Numbered from the stretch's first letter, positions 8,781-17,650 are shown. The stretch: DNA of 64,000 bases from Bacillota bacterium (GCA_023386265.1 JAEWKA010000008.1:124001-188000); one strand, 5' to 3'. The notes: generated by a model from the sequence alone, not told the origin. A program made the numbers and translations.

Positions 8781-10424
8781 TTGAGAGAGACAATTGACGG
8801 CGCATCATTTACAGATATGCTCTTGTGCGCTGCCGCTGCTTTGGAAATGAATAAGCAGCACATAAACGAACTGAATGTTTTTCCCGTGCCCGATGGTGAC
8901 ACGGGTACGAATATGAGCATGACAATGTCAGCCGGTGCGAGCGAGATTAAGCGCAAGAGACCGAATAGTGTGGGTGATGTTGCAAAATGCGCGGCAGATG
9001 CCCTGCTTCGCGGAGCTCGCGGGAATTCTGGCGTCATATTATCGCTTTTGTTTCGCGGTCTTGCGAAGTCCCTTAAGGGCAAGGATACCTGTAATGCTTA
9101 CGATTTTGCTCAAGCTATGAGCGAGGGCGTCGAAGCGGCCTATAACGCGGTCATGAAGCCTGCGGAGGGTACAATACTCACGGTGTCCCGACTTTCCGCC
9201 TCTGCTGCTTCAGACTTTGCCGAAACCGGCAGCGATGTTGAGCTTCTTTTATCCTGTGCTCTCGAATCCGCTAAGGAAACTCTTGCGCAGACTGTCAACA
9301 TGAACCCGGTTCTCAAAAAAGCCGGAGTCATCGACGCCGGCGGCAAGGGCTATGTTGTGATTCTAGAGGCAATGCTCCAAAGCCTGCGCGGTGAGGTGAC
9401 GCCCGAGTCTTACGACATCGGAAGCGTCGAAACAAATGAAGCCGCGGATTTCTCGCGCTATGATTCCGGAGATATTACTTTCACATATTGCACCGAATTC
9501 ATCGTAAACAGAGAAACTGGCAAGTCCGCAGACCTTCTGAGAACTTTCCTGCAAGACATCGGCGACAGCGCCGTTGTCGTAGACGATGAGGAGATAATCA
9601 AAACTCACGTTCATACTGACGACCCCGGAAAGGTTCTTACCGAAGCTCTTACCTACGGCAGCCTTCTTAAGGTGAAGATTGAAAACATGCGTGAGCAGCA
9701 TTCCGATCTTGCCGGAGGCGCGGAAGTGGATGCTGAACAGCCGGATGCCCCCGCCGAACCCGAAAAAGAGTTCGGGACGGTGGTCGTCTGCGCTGGCAAA
9801 GGCATGGAAGACCTTTTCGTCGAATTAGGGGCGGACAGAATCGTGACCGGCGGTCAGACCATGAACCCCTCGACCGAGGATATCCTCAAAGCTATAGAAG
9901 CGACTCCTGCCTCCGTTGTATTCGTCTTCCCAAATAACAAAAACATCATCATGGCAGCGCAGCAGTGCGTCCCGTTGACCGAGAAGAAAGTTATTATCAT
10001 TCCGACGACCACGATACCGCAAGGTGTCGCGGCTATGCTGAGTATGGATACTTACTCGCAGACAGAAGAAGAAATCGCCAATAATGCCAATGACGCAATC
10101 AGAAACGTCCACACTGCACTGATAACTTATGCCGCAAGGGACTCGGATTTTGACGGGTACGAAATCAAAGCCGGCGAATACCTCGGACTATTGGACGGTG
10201 CTTTACTTGGAAGCCATGCCGATATCAGCGTGCTTGTCGATACTCTAGCTTCAAGGCTTGAAGCACTCTCTCCCGAATTTCTCACCGTGTACTACGGCGA
10301 GGATGTAAGCTCAGAGGACGCCCAGAGTGTCGGCGCTATCCTTTCAGAAAAGCACTCCTCAGCTGAAATGAGCATTATAAACGGCGGTCAGCCCGTTTAC
10401 TACTATATGATTTCTGCCGAATAA
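8781..10424 (+). CDS. fakA: DAK2-domain fatty acid kinase subunit FakA-like (YloV)
   Basis: 547 residues, TTG start behind GGAGGTG. The N-terminal DAK2 (DhaL-like) domain has the ADP/Mg-binding motif FPVPDGDTGTNMS (residues 34-46) and GARGNSGVILS. DAGGKGYVVILE closes the domain. The C-terminal part carries the FakA middle and DegV-like regions (EEIIKTHVHTDDPG; FPNNKNIIMAAQQ). In Staphylococcus FakA phosphorylates fatty acids bound to FakB (DegV family), feeding exogenous fatty acids into phospholipid synthesis. No fakB is in this window. Downstream of the Asp23 gene, with a strong terminator behind. Assignment to the YloV/FakA family is firm; the substrate is by homology. Confidence 0.9.
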   Translation: MRETIDGASFTDMLLCAAAALEMNKQHINELNVFPVPDGDTGTNMSMTMSAGASEIKRKRPNSVGDVAKCAADALLRGARGNSGVILSLLFRGLAKSLKGKDTCNAYDFAQAMSEGVEAAYNAVMKPAEGTILTVSRLSASAASDFAETGSDVELLLSCALESAKETLAQTVNMNPVLKKAGVIDAGGKGYVVILEAMLQSLRGEVTPESYDIGSVETNEAADFSRYDSGDITFTYCTEFIVNRETGKSADLLRTFLQDIGDSAVVVDDEEIIKTHVHTDDPGKVLTEALTYGSLLKVKIENMREQHSDLAGGAEVDAEQPDAPAEPEKEFGTVVVCAGKGMEDLFVELGADRIVTGGQTMNPSTEDILKAIEATPASVVFVFPNNKNIIMAAQQCVPLTEKKVIIIPTTTIPQGVAAMLSMDTYSQTEEEIANNANDAIRNVHTALITYAARDSDFDGYEIKAGEYLGLLDGALLGSHADISVLVDTLASRLEALSPEFLTVYYGEDVSSEDAQSVGAILSEKHSSAEMSIINGGQPVYYYMISAE

Positions 10425-10448
10425 AAGGCGTTTTCTTATATAACCGAT

Positions 10449-10490
10449 AATAGCTATCCCCCGCGGATTTCTCCGCAGGGGATAGCTATT
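10449..10490. terminator. Bidirectional terminator
   Basis: Arms AATAGCTATCCCC/GGGGATAGCTATT with an inner GCGG/CCGC stem, T-rich after it, between the convergent fakA and ricT genes. Confidence 0.9.
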
Positions 10491-10495
10491 ATTTT

Positions 10496-11779
10496 TTAAC
10501 CGTTACCTTGTCCGTCGTTACGGGGCTTGGGTTTGTTGTAATGGTGCTTTCTGTAATGGTTCTGGTTTTTCTGATTGTCTTTCGGCTTATTTGAATTTTC
10601 TCCCACGCTAGGCTGCGGTTTCGGAGGGTTCTGAGGGCGCTGTGCGCTATTCGGCGCGCTCTGTTGAGTTTGAGCATTACCCCTGTTATCGGAAGGCTTC
10701 ACATTTTGCCTGGGATAGTTTCTCCCCCCACCGTTTGCGGGTCTTTGCCACCTCTGCTCTTCTCCGCGGTTTTCGTGTCTTCCGCTTTGAAATTGCGAAG
10801 TAGCCTTCACCTCGCCGGCCGTCCTCTGCTGTGAAGAGCCATCCGTTTGCTCCGCAAATAGCGAAGGGGCCTTCCATGTATCTTCTGCCACGGGTTCCTC
10901 CGGAGCTTCCTCAATCTTGACTTTTTCGACAAGCACCTGTGGCAGCGGTTCCCCTGGCTTCGGTCTTCCACCGGGCACGGTTGCAACTTCGTCCGCGTCC
11001 AGGATTTTAAATTCCTGCTCCCCACCGCTGTCGAGGCACACCTTGACTTTCTGGCGCAGCACATTCGCCGAAAGAACAACTCCATAGCCAGAGGATGTCT
11101 GAACAAAAGACCCCGTCTTTGGTATCCTCTTTACAAGATCCTCATAAGCTTCCTGTTCATACCGCAGACAGCACATGAGTCTGCCGCAGCTTCCAGAGAT
11201 TTTCGTTGGATTCAGTGACATGGACTGAGTCTTTGCCATTTTCGTTGAAACGGGCTGAAAATCGTTCAAGAACTGATTGCAGCAATAGGGTCTGCCGCAG
11301 ATACCGAGTCCGCCGAGCATCTTGGTCTCGTCGCGTACACCGATTTGTCGCAGCTCGATACGCGTGCGGAACACCGCCGCCAAATCCTTTACGAGATCGC
11401 GGAAATCTACTCTGCCGTCCGCCGTAAAGAAAAACAGTATTTTGTTGCCCTCAAAACCGCATTCAACGTCCACGAGCTTCATATCCAGCTTGTGAGCTTC
11501 AATCTTTTCCTTGCAGATTGCAAAGGCTTCCTTTTCACGTTCCTTGTTCGCTTTCGCGATTTGAAGGTCATCCTCGGTCGCGATCCTGATTACGGGTCTC
11601 AGCGGAGGGATAATACTTTCGTCGGTCACATAGTGCTCACCGAACGCGCAGTCTCCGATATCGAGACCCTTCGAAGTTTCCACAATAAGCGTGTCGCCCG
11701 AATGGACTTCAATTCCGTTCGGGTCGAAATAATACGCCTTACCGTGGGGATTAAATTTTACACTTACTACCTTAACCAA
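10496..11779 (-). CDS. ricT: PSP1 domain protein, RicT-like, with long low-complexity tail
   Basis: 427 residues, TTG start behind GAGGAAAA. Residues 1-270 are the PSP1/RicT core with its cysteine set: C107, C161, C166, C167 (ICGRPYCC) and C198, C203, C204 (SCGRLMCC). In Bacillus RicT forms the iron-sulfur Y-complex with RicA and RicF and guides RNase Y processing and competence or sporulation control. Residues about 320-427 are an extra disordered tail rich in Q, N, P, R and H (QQRTAGEV ... NHYRKHHYNKPKPRN), absent from Bacillus RicT; a basic tail like this could bind RNA. It lies 14 bases after holB in the conserved darA-holB-ricT order. ricA and ricF are not in the window. Confidence 0.88.
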   Translation of the reverse strand: MVKVVSVKFNPHGKAYYFDPNGIEVHSGDTLIVETSKGLDIGDCAFGEHYVTDESIIPPLRPVIRIATEDDLQIAKANKEREKEAFAICKEKIEAHKLDMKLVDVECGFEGNKILFFFTADGRVDFRDLVKDLAAVFRTRIELRQIGVRDETKMLGGLGICGRPYCCNQFLNDFQPVSTKMAKTQSMSLNPTKISGSCGRLMCCLRYEQEAYEDLVKRIPKTGSFVQTSSGYGVVLSANVLRQKVKVCLDSGGEQEFKILDADEVATVPGGRPKPGEPLPQVLVEKVKIEEAPEEPVAEDTWKAPSLFAEQTDGSSQQRTAGEVKATSQFQSGRHENRGEEQRWQRPANGGGRNYPRQNVKPSDNRGNAQTQQSAPNSAQRPQNPPKPQPSVGENSNKPKDNQKNQNHYRKHHYNKPKPRNDGQGNG

Positions 11780-11793
11780 AATTTTTCCTCATT

Positions 11794-12567
11794 TCATATC
11801 GTCAGCACGCAAAGCAAGCCCATTACATGCTTTGAACTGACATTCAGGCGCATATAATCATCCGCCCTGTCACACAGTGAGAGAAGACGAAACGCATCCT
11901 CGCGTGTCAGATTGTTATACTTTTTTTTAAGGCCGATGAAGCTTCCGAGGCAAAACCTCACGTCGCTTACAAACTCGCCTACCCGCTCGGTATCGAGAGC
12001 CTCGTGCTTCCCGAAAAAGGCGCAGAGCTTAGCCTCGTCCTTTTTTGCCGCGAGCAAAATATACTCTTCCGCAAGCTCGCTCTCATTCCCCTGTGTTTCG
12101 CCCGCAAGCGATATTACGGTGCAGCGCGAACGAACCGTTGCAAGCAGGGACTCCGCGCTGTCTGTGCAGAGGATGAATACAGCGTATTCTGGCGGCTCCT
12201 CAAGTATCTTCAGGGCGGCGTTCTGCGCCGGGATATTCATCGCGCCCGCGTCCCTAATAATATAGACTTTTTTGTCCGCCTGAGAAGGCCTCACATACGC
12301 ATCAGAGGCCATGCGCCTTATCTGCTCCACCTGTATATCGCGCTTTTTGTTCCCCTTGTCGTCGCTTTTTCTTGAAACGTCGATAATGTCGGGATGAAAG
12401 CCCGCAAGAACATTTCTGCACGTGGGGCATTCCATGCAAGGGCGTTTCTCCTGGCCTTCGCACAGAAAATAGCAGGCAATATCGAGTGCCTTCTTGTCCC
12501 TTATCTCAACATCAGGCGACGCAATTATATACGCATGCGAATCGACAAAACCCTTGCCGCTCATCAT
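11794..12567 (-). CDS. holB: DNA polymerase III delta' subunit
   Basis: 257 residues. Clamp-loader subunit that helps load the beta clamp. The zinc-binding cysteines C36, C44, C47 and C50 (CMECPTC) and the LEEPPEYAVFILCT and ATVRSRC segments (sensor and SRC motif region) are visible. As is normal for delta', there is no good Walker A. It is shorter than E. coli or Bacillus HolB (about 330), with a short C-terminal collar domain. Its ATG overlaps the TGA of darA by four bases (ATGA), so translation is coupled. Synteny with darA and ricT supports the call over a dnaX paralogue. Confidence 0.88.
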   Translation of the reverse strand: MMSGKGFVDSHAYIIASPDVEIRDKKALDIACYFLCEGQEKRPCMECPTCRNVLAGFHPDIIDVSRKSDDKGNKKRDIQVEQIRRMASDAYVRPSQADKKVYIIRDAGAMNIPAQNAALKILEEPPEYAVFILCTDSAESLLATVRSRCTVISLAGETQGNESELAEEYILLAAKKDEAKLCAFFGKHEALDTERVGEFVSDVRFCLGSFIGLKKKYNNLTREDAFRLLSLCDRADDYMRLNVSSKHVMGLLCVLTI

Positions 12568-12878
12568 AGCTTAATAAACTGATCAATGTCCATCATAAAG
12601 ACAACCGCACGTCCGACTTTAACCTGCGGAGGAAGCTTGAAGCTGCCCAAAAGAAAATCGGACGGCACATCCACAATTCTCTCGGATGCATTTTCCTGAA
12701 TTATCTTCAGCGCGGCGCTGACCTTTTTATCGTCGATTGCAGACATGATGATTGAGTTTTCCTTTTTGAGAAAACCGCCGTAACTATCTGAGACTGTTGA
12801 ATGATAGCCCGCCATCGACATCGCGTTCGCAACCTTGGGTGCATCCGTCTTGTCTGTAATTGCAACCATTAGTTTCAT
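12564..12878 (-). CDS. darA: Cyclic-di-AMP receptor DarA/PstA
   Basis: 104 residues of the PII-like DarA (YaaQ) family: MKLMVAITDKTDAPKV, GGFLKKENSIIM and a C-terminal hydrophobic strand (VGRAVVFMMDIDQFIKL). The protein binds c-di-AMP as a trimer; its downstream target is not established in general. It heads the operon darA-holB-ricT; Bacillus has yaaR between darA and holB, which is missing here. GGAGG site seven bases before the ATG. Confidence 0.9.
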   Translation of the reverse strand: MKLMVAITDKTDAPKVANAMSMAGYHSTVSDSYGGFLKKENSIIMSAIDDKKVSAALKIIQENASERIVDVPSDFLLGSFKLPPQVKVGRAVVFMMDIDQFIKL

Positions 12879-12973
12879 TTCGGATCCTCCCTCAATAATT
12901 GGTGGACTTCTTCAAATAATTGTACCTTTATTATCGGTATTCGTCAATGACAAATTAAAGTCCCCTTCCTTGC

Positions 12974-13003
12974 TTGACACCATATGTTTAAGCATATTAC
13001 AAT
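12974..13003 (+). promoter_or_regulatory. Promoter of the Mbeg1-like gene
   Basis: TTGACA and TACAAT with 18-base spacing, about 30 bases ahead of the TTG start. Confidence 0.65.
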
Positions 13004-13034
13004 AATACAACAAGTATGTCGGGAGTGATGAAGC

Positions 13035-14153
13035 TTGAAAAACATAATCGAATACGCGGAGATGGAGTTTAGCACTTTGGCGGAAAAGCCGTTTGGTCCT
13101 GTGGACAGCCTCATCCTGTCGCAGCTTGCCTATATTAACTTCGAGGGCCTCGTACCCGGTCCTGTAGTTAGCGCAACGCCCGTCCGGATAGCCGATTGCC
13201 TCAAGGCGGAGCGTTTCACTTCCATGTTCTTTGAAACCCGTGATCCGAAAAACAACAAGCGCCTTCTTCAGGCCGTCGCTGCGAGCCCACGTTTCAGAGA
13301 TATCGGGATGATTTCATTTGTCAGCGAATTCGACCCCGTCAGCGAAAAGCAGTTTTCAGCCGTCACATATATTCTGCCCGAAAGCACCGAATATATTGCC
13401 TTTCGCGGCACGGACGACACTCTTATAGGCTGGAAAGAAGATTTCAACATGGCGTTCGTTTATCCCGTGCCGTCGCAGAAACGAGCTCTGGAGTATCTTC
13501 TCGATATCTCACAGCGCCGCTCCGGAAAGCTGATGATTGGTGGGCACTCAAAAGGCGGCAACCTTGCTGTATACTCCGCTTTCACGGCTCCGCAGTCCGT
13601 CCAACGCAGGATACTGCGCGTTTATGACCATGACGGTCCCGGCTTCAAGGTGGGCGCGCTCGAGAGCGAAGGCTACCGCCGCATTGAGGACAGGGTTGAA
13701 AAGACCGTCCCCCAGTCCTCGCTCATCGGTATGCTGCTGGAGGGTCACAAGAAATATACCGTGGTCGAAAGCAGCCGTTTTGGCGTGATGCAGCACGACC
13801 CGTTTTCATGGAAGGTCGCGGGCGACGACTTTGTTACAACCGAGGAGGTTTCAGATGGGGCAAAGTACATGAACCGCACCATAAGAGACTGGCTCGACTC
13901 ACTTTCGCAGGACGAGCGGGAGAAATTCACGGACCTTCTTTTCAGTGTACTAGACGCCGGCGACGCGAGGACCTTTTCTGAAATCACGCAGGAGTGGAGA
14001 AAGAACTTTCTCGCAATTTTTACAGCTATAAGGGGATCGGATCCCGAAATGAAGAAGTTTATGGGGGAGCTTATAAAGGACTTTGGCCTGCTTCTGTTCC
14101 ATAATCTCCGTTCAAAGCGCAGAACGACCGTAGAATTGCCATCTGATTTGTAA
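13035..14153 (+). CDS. Mbeg1-like (DUF2974) alpha/beta hydrolase
   Basis: 372 residues, TTG start behind GGGAGTGATG. The centre carries a lipase-type fold: YIAFRGTDDTLIGWKEDFNM, then the nucleophile elbow GGHSKGGNLAVY (serine near 171), with acidic and His candidates downstream (DHDGPG; QHDPFSW). DUF2974 proteins are widespread in Firmicutes as intracellular serine hydrolases of unknown substrate; some are annotated lysophospholipase-like. No signal peptide. It forms its own unit with a promoter and a terminator. Confidence 0.85.
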   Translation: MKNIIEYAEMEFSTLAEKPFGPVDSLILSQLAYINFEGLVPGPVVSATPVRIADCLKAERFTSMFFETRDPKNNKRLLQAVAASPRFRDIGMISFVSEFDPVSEKQFSAVTYILPESTEYIAFRGTDDTLIGWKEDFNMAFVYPVPSQKRALEYLLDISQRRSGKLMIGGHSKGGNLAVYSAFTAPQSVQRRILRVYDHDGPGFKVGALESEGYRRIEDRVEKTVPQSSLIGMLLEGHKKYTVVESSRFGVMQHDPFSWKVAGDDFVTTEEVSDGAKYMNRTIRDWLDSLSQDEREKFTDLLFSVLDAGDARTFSEITQEWRKNFLAIFTAIRGSDPEMKKFMGELIKDFGLLLFHNLRSKRRTTVELPSDL

Positions 14154-14159
14154 TATAGA

Positions 14160-14199
14160 AAAGCGGACAGCCTATTAAAAGATAAAGGCTGTCCGCTTT
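14160..14199. terminator. Bidirectional terminator
   Basis: Perfect 14-bp arms (AAAGCGGACAGCCT/AGGCTGTCCGCTTT) with a 12-base loop, between the convergent Mbeg1-like gene and acp gene. Confidence 0.92.
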
Positions 14200-14216
14200 G
14201 TTTTGGATTCCGGAAG

Positions 14217-14471
14217 TCAGAAAGACTTTTTGAGCTGCTTTTCAATGAAAGCAACGATCTGACCGACAGTATGAAGCTCACTTGCGTCATCGTTCGTGAT
14301 GATAATATTATAGCCCTCTTCGAGGGTCATAATGAGCTCTACAACATCAAGCGAGTCGGCACCGAGGTCCTCAACTACCATGGTGTTTTCGGCAATCGAA
14401 TCGGGGCTAATTTCAAGCTGCTTTGCCAGTGTTATTCTGACGGTCTCAAAAATAGAATTATAATCTCCCAC
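14217..14471 (-). CDS. acpP: Acyl carrier protein
   Basis: 84 residues. The phosphopantetheine site is DLGADSLDVVE with Ser40; helix IV ends in AFIEKQLKK. It carries acyl chains in fatty acid synthesis after activation by a phosphopantetheinyl transferase (AcpS, or perhaps the Sfp-like gene at 3.85 kb). The segment EEGYNIIITNDDASEL differs slightly from the textbook EEEFDIEIPDEDAE but keeps the fold. It sits 47 bases downstream of jag on the same strand, away from other fatty acid genes, so it may be read through from the rpmH-jag cluster. An accessory rather than the main ACP is possible. Confidence 0.9.
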   Translation of the reverse strand: MGDYNSIFETVRITLAKQLEISPDSIAENTMVVEDLGADSLDVVELIMTLEEGYNIIITNDDASELHTVGQIVAFIEKQLKKSF

Positions 14472-14518
14472 TATACGGCGGTCAAGCCGCCCCTCACCTC
14501 TGCTCTTTTATAGATTTT

Positions 14519-15178
14519 TTAATCCTGCTGTTTGACTTTTTCGCAGGAAATAACCACTCTGCGGTTCGGCTCAACTCCGGTGGAGCAAGTCGTAACACCC
14601 TCGTAATTCTGGAGGGCTGTGTGGATGACATGGCGTTCATAGGAATTCATGGGTTCGAGCGCCATACTTCTGCGGTACTTGAGGGCTTTCGCGGCCATCT
14701 TTTCAGCTAGGTGCTCAAGCGATTCCTCGCGCTTGGAGCGGTAGTTCTCCGCATCGATGCTGATATGCGTTCTCTCATCGGTACCGCGGTTCACGGCATA
14801 ATTCGTAAGGTGCTGTATAGCATCCAGAGTTTCTCCTCGGCGCCCGATAATAGCCCCCATACCTGCTCCGCTCAGCTCGATTGTAACCGCGCCGTCGTCT
14901 TTTGTCTTGATTCCGATGTCGGCATTAATTCCCATACGGCTGAGAAGTCCCTCAAGGAAGTCTCTGGCTTTTTCCTGAACGTTACCGTTTGATGGCTTTT
15001 CGGGAACTTCATATATTACCTTGACAACGGCGGGAGAGGCTCCGATCCTCAGAAAACCGCTTTTAGCGCGTTCAACGATCTCGATAGAGACTTCGTCTCT
15101 TTGAAGGTTAAGCTGACGGAGAGCAGAAGCGATTGCTTCCTCCTCTGTTTTTCCCGTCACTTCGATTGAATTCTGCAT
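14519..15178 (-). CDS. jag: RNA-binding protein Jag (KhpB/EloR)
   Basis: 219 residues with the full set of domains: Jag-N (residues 1-52, ITGKTEEEAI-like start, AKSGFLRIG), KH (about 75-150, GMGAIIGRRGETLDAIQ) and R3H (about 155-219, MNSYERHVIHTAL ... EPNRRVVIS). The RNA-binding partner of KhpA, tied to cell elongation and envelope synthesis in Gram-positives. It lies 36 bases after yidC in the classical rpmH-rnpA-yidD-yidC-jag cluster. Confidence 0.95.
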   Translation of the reverse strand: MQNSIEVTGKTEEEAIASALRQLNLQRDEVSIEIVERAKSGFLRIGASPAVVKVIYEVPEKPSNGNVQEKARDFLEGLLSRMGINADIGIKTKDDGAVTIELSGAGMGAIIGRRGETLDAIQHLTNYAVNRGTDERTHISIDAENYRSKREESLEHLAEKMAAKALKYRRSMALEPMNSYERHVIHTALQNYEGVTTCSTGVEPNRRVVISCEKVKQQD

Positions 15179-15214
15179 TGCTTATCTCCCATATAAATGT
15201 CATATGCGGAAACT

Positions 15215-16531
15215 TCAGTCCTTATCACCTGCATCGGTGCTTTGGGCTTCTATATCCGTAATTTCGGCACTCGTGTTTTCATTAGTCGTATTCTCTGCAA
15301 ATTCGCTGTCGACTTCCTCGTCGATAGCGGAGAGCTCGGATGCAGCTTTTGTTGCTTCCTCAGCCCCTTCTGGATTTGAAAAACGGTCTACAACATAGGC
15401 TCTGCCTCTGGCGTACTTGCGGTTTCCAACCTGTGAATCGGGTTTTTCATCGCTAAGTCCCAGTGCGGCACGGCGCTCGGCTTTTTCCTGCGCACGCTCG
15501 GAGGCGAGTCTTTCCTCGTTTTGCGCCTTTTGTGTAGCCTGAAGTTTCTTTTTGCTGGTGTTCTTGTTTCTCTCGGTCGCGCCTAGCTCCTTAAGCTTCT
15601 CAGTTTCGAGACGTTTTTTCTCAAGCTCTAATTCGCGCACACGGTATCTTTCGTTGCGTTCAGCATCCTCTTTGTCAAGCATCTTGCCGTAATGCTTGTT
15701 TAGAATTGCATCCTGAACAGTGGCAAGGGCGCTCTGCGCAATCCAGTAAATACCCAGAGCTGCAGGAGCGACAAAACCAATGTAAACAGACATCAAGGGC
15801 ATCATATACATCATAGTTTTCATTGAGCCCTGCTGCTGAGACATTTGAGGATTGGCGGCATTTGAAACCTTCATAGAAAAGAAAGCCAACACACCGGAGA
15901 TGACTGGTATGAGGAAAAGTCCCACTGCGGGAAGCCAGCTGGATGTAAGGCTCCAATCCACGCCCGAAAATTTCCATGAAGGAATCTGACCCAGGTTCAT
16001 CCCCAAAAAGTTAAGATTCAAATCGATAAGTTTGTCCGAAACGCCATTGAAAAGGCTAAAGTTATTATGGACGTAATCAACAAGCGAAAGCTGGGAATAA
16101 GTGCCAGTCGGTATAGTCCCGCCGTTATTCGTAACGATATCCTTGATTGCCGTATACTGCGTCTCCGAAAGGTTCATAAGGTATGTGAACGGATAGCGGA
16201 TAACGTTGTAAAGTATAAAGATAAACACCATGGGTATCAGGGACCAGAGACAACCGGACATGGGGTTGATTTTTTCTTCTTTGTAGAGCTTTGCGACTTC
16301 CTCTTGATATTTCTGTTTGTTCCCCTCGTGCTTTTTTTCCAGTTCCTTCATGTAAGGCGTGAGGCGTGAGGTGCGCATCATGCTGTGTTTTGACTTCATC
16401 TGGAACGGCAAAAGAATGACCTTGACCACAACCGCAAAGAAAAGAACGGCAAGACCGTAATTTCCCGTAAGGTTATAGAAAGTCATCATAAGCAACGAAA
16501 ACGGGTAGGCAATAATGTGGGAAAATGACAT
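15215..16531 (-). CDS. yidC: Membrane protein insertase YidC/SpoIIIJ
   Basis: 438 residues. The core of five membrane segments starts with YGLAVLFFAVVVKVILLPFQ, where the conserved membrane-buried arginine position of Firmicute YidC is replaced by lysine, followed by the cytoplasmic hairpin (MKELEKKHEGNKQKYQEE) and LGIYWIAQSALATVQ near the last segment. The N-terminus lacks the lipobox of Bacillus SpoIIIJ. A 150-residue charged coiled-coil and acidic C-terminal tail follows, longer than in Bacillus and possibly ribosome-contacting at its basic part. Inserts proteins with or without SecYEG. Start behind AGGAGATA. Confidence 0.93.
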   Translation of the reverse strand: MSFSHIIAYPFSLLMMTFYNLTGNYGLAVLFFAVVVKVILLPFQMKSKHSMMRTSRLTPYMKELEKKHEGNKQKYQEEVAKLYKEEKINPMSGCLWSLIPMVFIFILYNVIRYPFTYLMNLSETQYTAIKDIVTNNGGTIPTGTYSQLSLVDYVHNNFSLFNGVSDKLIDLNLNFLGMNLGQIPSWKFSGVDWSLTSSWLPAVGLFLIPVISGVLAFFSMKVSNAANPQMSQQQGSMKTMMYMMPLMSVYIGFVAPAALGIYWIAQSALATVQDAILNKHYGKMLDKEDAERNERYRVRELELEKKRLETEKLKELGATERNKNTSKKKLQATQKAQNEERLASERAQEKAERRAALGLSDEKPDSQVGNRKYARGRAYVVDRFSNPEGAEEATKAASELSAIDEEVDSEFAENTTNENTSAEITDIEAQSTDAGDKD

Positions 16532-16558
16532 AGGGTATCTCCTATCGGATATGTCCGG

Positions 16559-16777
16559 TCAGGGGACCGGATCATAGAAATCGTGCTCCCCTCTATGGAA
16601 AGGGTGACACTTGCTGATGCGCTTGAGCGCAAGCCATGAGCCCTTGGCGGCTCCGTATTTCTCCAATGCTTCAACTGCGTACTGCGAACAGGTCGGAATA
16701 AATCTGCAGCAGGGTCTCGTATGCGGAGAGATATGCTTTTGATAAAACCTAACAAGTGCGATCAGAAGTTTTTTCAA
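16559..16777 (-). CDS. yidD: Membrane protein insertion efficiency factor YidD
   Basis: 72 residues; the diagnostic RFYQKHISPHTRPCCRFIPTCSQYAVEAL with three cysteines, and HPFHRGEHDFYDPVP at the end. A peripheral membrane protein that assists YidC. Its start overlaps the rnpA stop by four bases. Confidence 0.95.
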   Translation of the reverse strand: MKKLLIALVRFYQKHISPHTRPCCRFIPTCSQYAVEALEKYGAAKGSWLALKRISKCHPFHRGEHDFYDPVP

Positions 16778-17136
16778 CCGCTATCACCGCTTTTCGGTAA
16801 ATCAGACAAAATTTGAAGCCTCGAACAAGCGTATAAATAGGCCTTTTCAAGCTCAGCATAGCTGACATAAGGACTCTTCTGTCTTGCGACTATGACCATG
16901 TCGATTCCCTTAGGTATACGCTCCTCGTTAAGTCGATATATCTCCCTCAGACGTCTGCGAACAAGGTTTCGCTTGACCGCGTTTCCGACTTTTGTGCTTA
17001 CCGTAAACCCGAGCTTGTTGTAATCTCTGTTCGTCTTTCTGAAATATACGACAAGGGACGGAGTCGCTGCGCTTTTACCCTTTGCATACAGGCGGCGGAA
17101 CTCATGATTTTTCTTCATTGAAACCGAGAATTTCAA
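16774..17136 (-). CDS. rnpA: Ribonuclease P protein component
   Basis: 120 residues. The RNR motif region GNAVKRNLVRRRLREIYR and the F-x-x-x-Y-x-x-G start (HEFRRLYAKGKSA) identify the RNase P protein, which helps the RNA subunit mature tRNA 5' ends. TTG at 17136 is chosen because AAAGGA is eight bases upstream; an ATG at 17118 is the alternative. It follows rpmH after a 143-base gap with a hairpin. Confidence 0.93.
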   Translation of the reverse strand: MKFSVSMKKNHEFRRLYAKGKSAATPSLVVYFRKTNRDYNKLGFTVSTKVGNAVKRNLVRRRLREIYRLNEERIPKGIDMVIVARQKSPYVSYAELEKAYLYACSRLQILSDLPKSGDSG

Positions 17137-17181
17137 ATTTCACAGTCCTTTCGTCCGAAAGCAAAACCGGAAAACACCTAA

Positions 17182-17201
17182 AGGGCGGAAACTTCCGCCC
17201 T
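17182..17201 (-). terminator. Hairpin between rpmH and rnpA
   Basis: Perfect 9-bp arms AGGGCGGAA/TTCCGCCCT around a 2-base loop, without a T run on the minus strand. It is more likely a processing or partial attenuation site that lets rpmH be made in excess over rnpA than a full terminator. Confidence 0.55.
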
Positions 17202-17279
17202 GAAAATCGGTATTATGCGGCAAGCTCCGCTCTGACAAAGCCGTTCGAGTCCGCTTCACAGTACTTTGTGATCATAGGA

Positions 17280-17414
17280 TTAATAAGAAAGCTTGGCTCT
17301 GCCTTTGGCTCTGCGGCGAGCAAGAACCTTGCGGCCGTTTTTTGTCGACATTCTCTTACGGAAGCCATGTTCCATCTGAGCATGACGCTTTTTGGGCTGA
17401 TACGTACGAACCAT
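17280..17414 (-). CDS. rpmH: 50S ribosomal protein L34
   Basis: 44 residues, an exact family length: begins MVRTYQPKKRHAQMEHGF and continues RKRMSTKNGRKVLARRRAKGR, ending KLSY. AAGGTG lies just before the ATG. It heads the rnpA-yidD-yidC-jag cluster; in most bacteria dnaA lies divergently upstream, but here queT is upstream on the same strand, so the replication-origin half of the cluster is absent. Confidence 0.97.
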   Translation of the reverse strand: MVRTYQPKKRHAQMEHGFRKRMSTKNGRKVLARRRAKGRAKLSY

Positions 17415-17584
17415 TTTCGTACACCTTCTTTCGTAATATGATACTCAACAACGGCCTTGTTCTCACAAAATTCTGAGAGGATACTGCACAAAATAGGCCG
17501 CAGTAGTTGATAAAATTGGTGTTCGCGGGAACACTCTCCCGCACTCTGACCGAAACAAAATAAATATGGTCAGAAAACTAAGTT
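17415..17584 (-). promoter_or_regulatory. rpmH leader with two hairpins
   Basis: A leader of about 165 bases. It contains GCGGGAGAGTGTTCCCGC (a hairpin at about 17525-17542) and a CTGACC/GGTCAG stem near 17546-17573. No classical riboswitch is recognised; an autoregulatory leader is plausible for a ribosomal protein. Confidence 0.4.
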
Positions 17585-17614
17585 ATTATACAGTATCCGT
17601 AAACGTCATGTCAA
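17585..17614 (-). promoter_or_regulatory. Promoter of the rpmH operon
   Basis: On the minus strand, consensus TTGACA and TATAAT with 18-base spacing; a strong promoter as expected for a ribosomal protein. Confidence 0.8.
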
Positions 17615-17650
17615 CAGATATTTGCATCGTCTAACTTTGGAAAAAACTCC

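Noticed and set aside
17415..17650. Replication origin (oriC) next to rpmH
   Set aside because: No cluster of DnaA boxes (TTATCCACA-like) and no dnaA gene; a promoter and leader explain the region.
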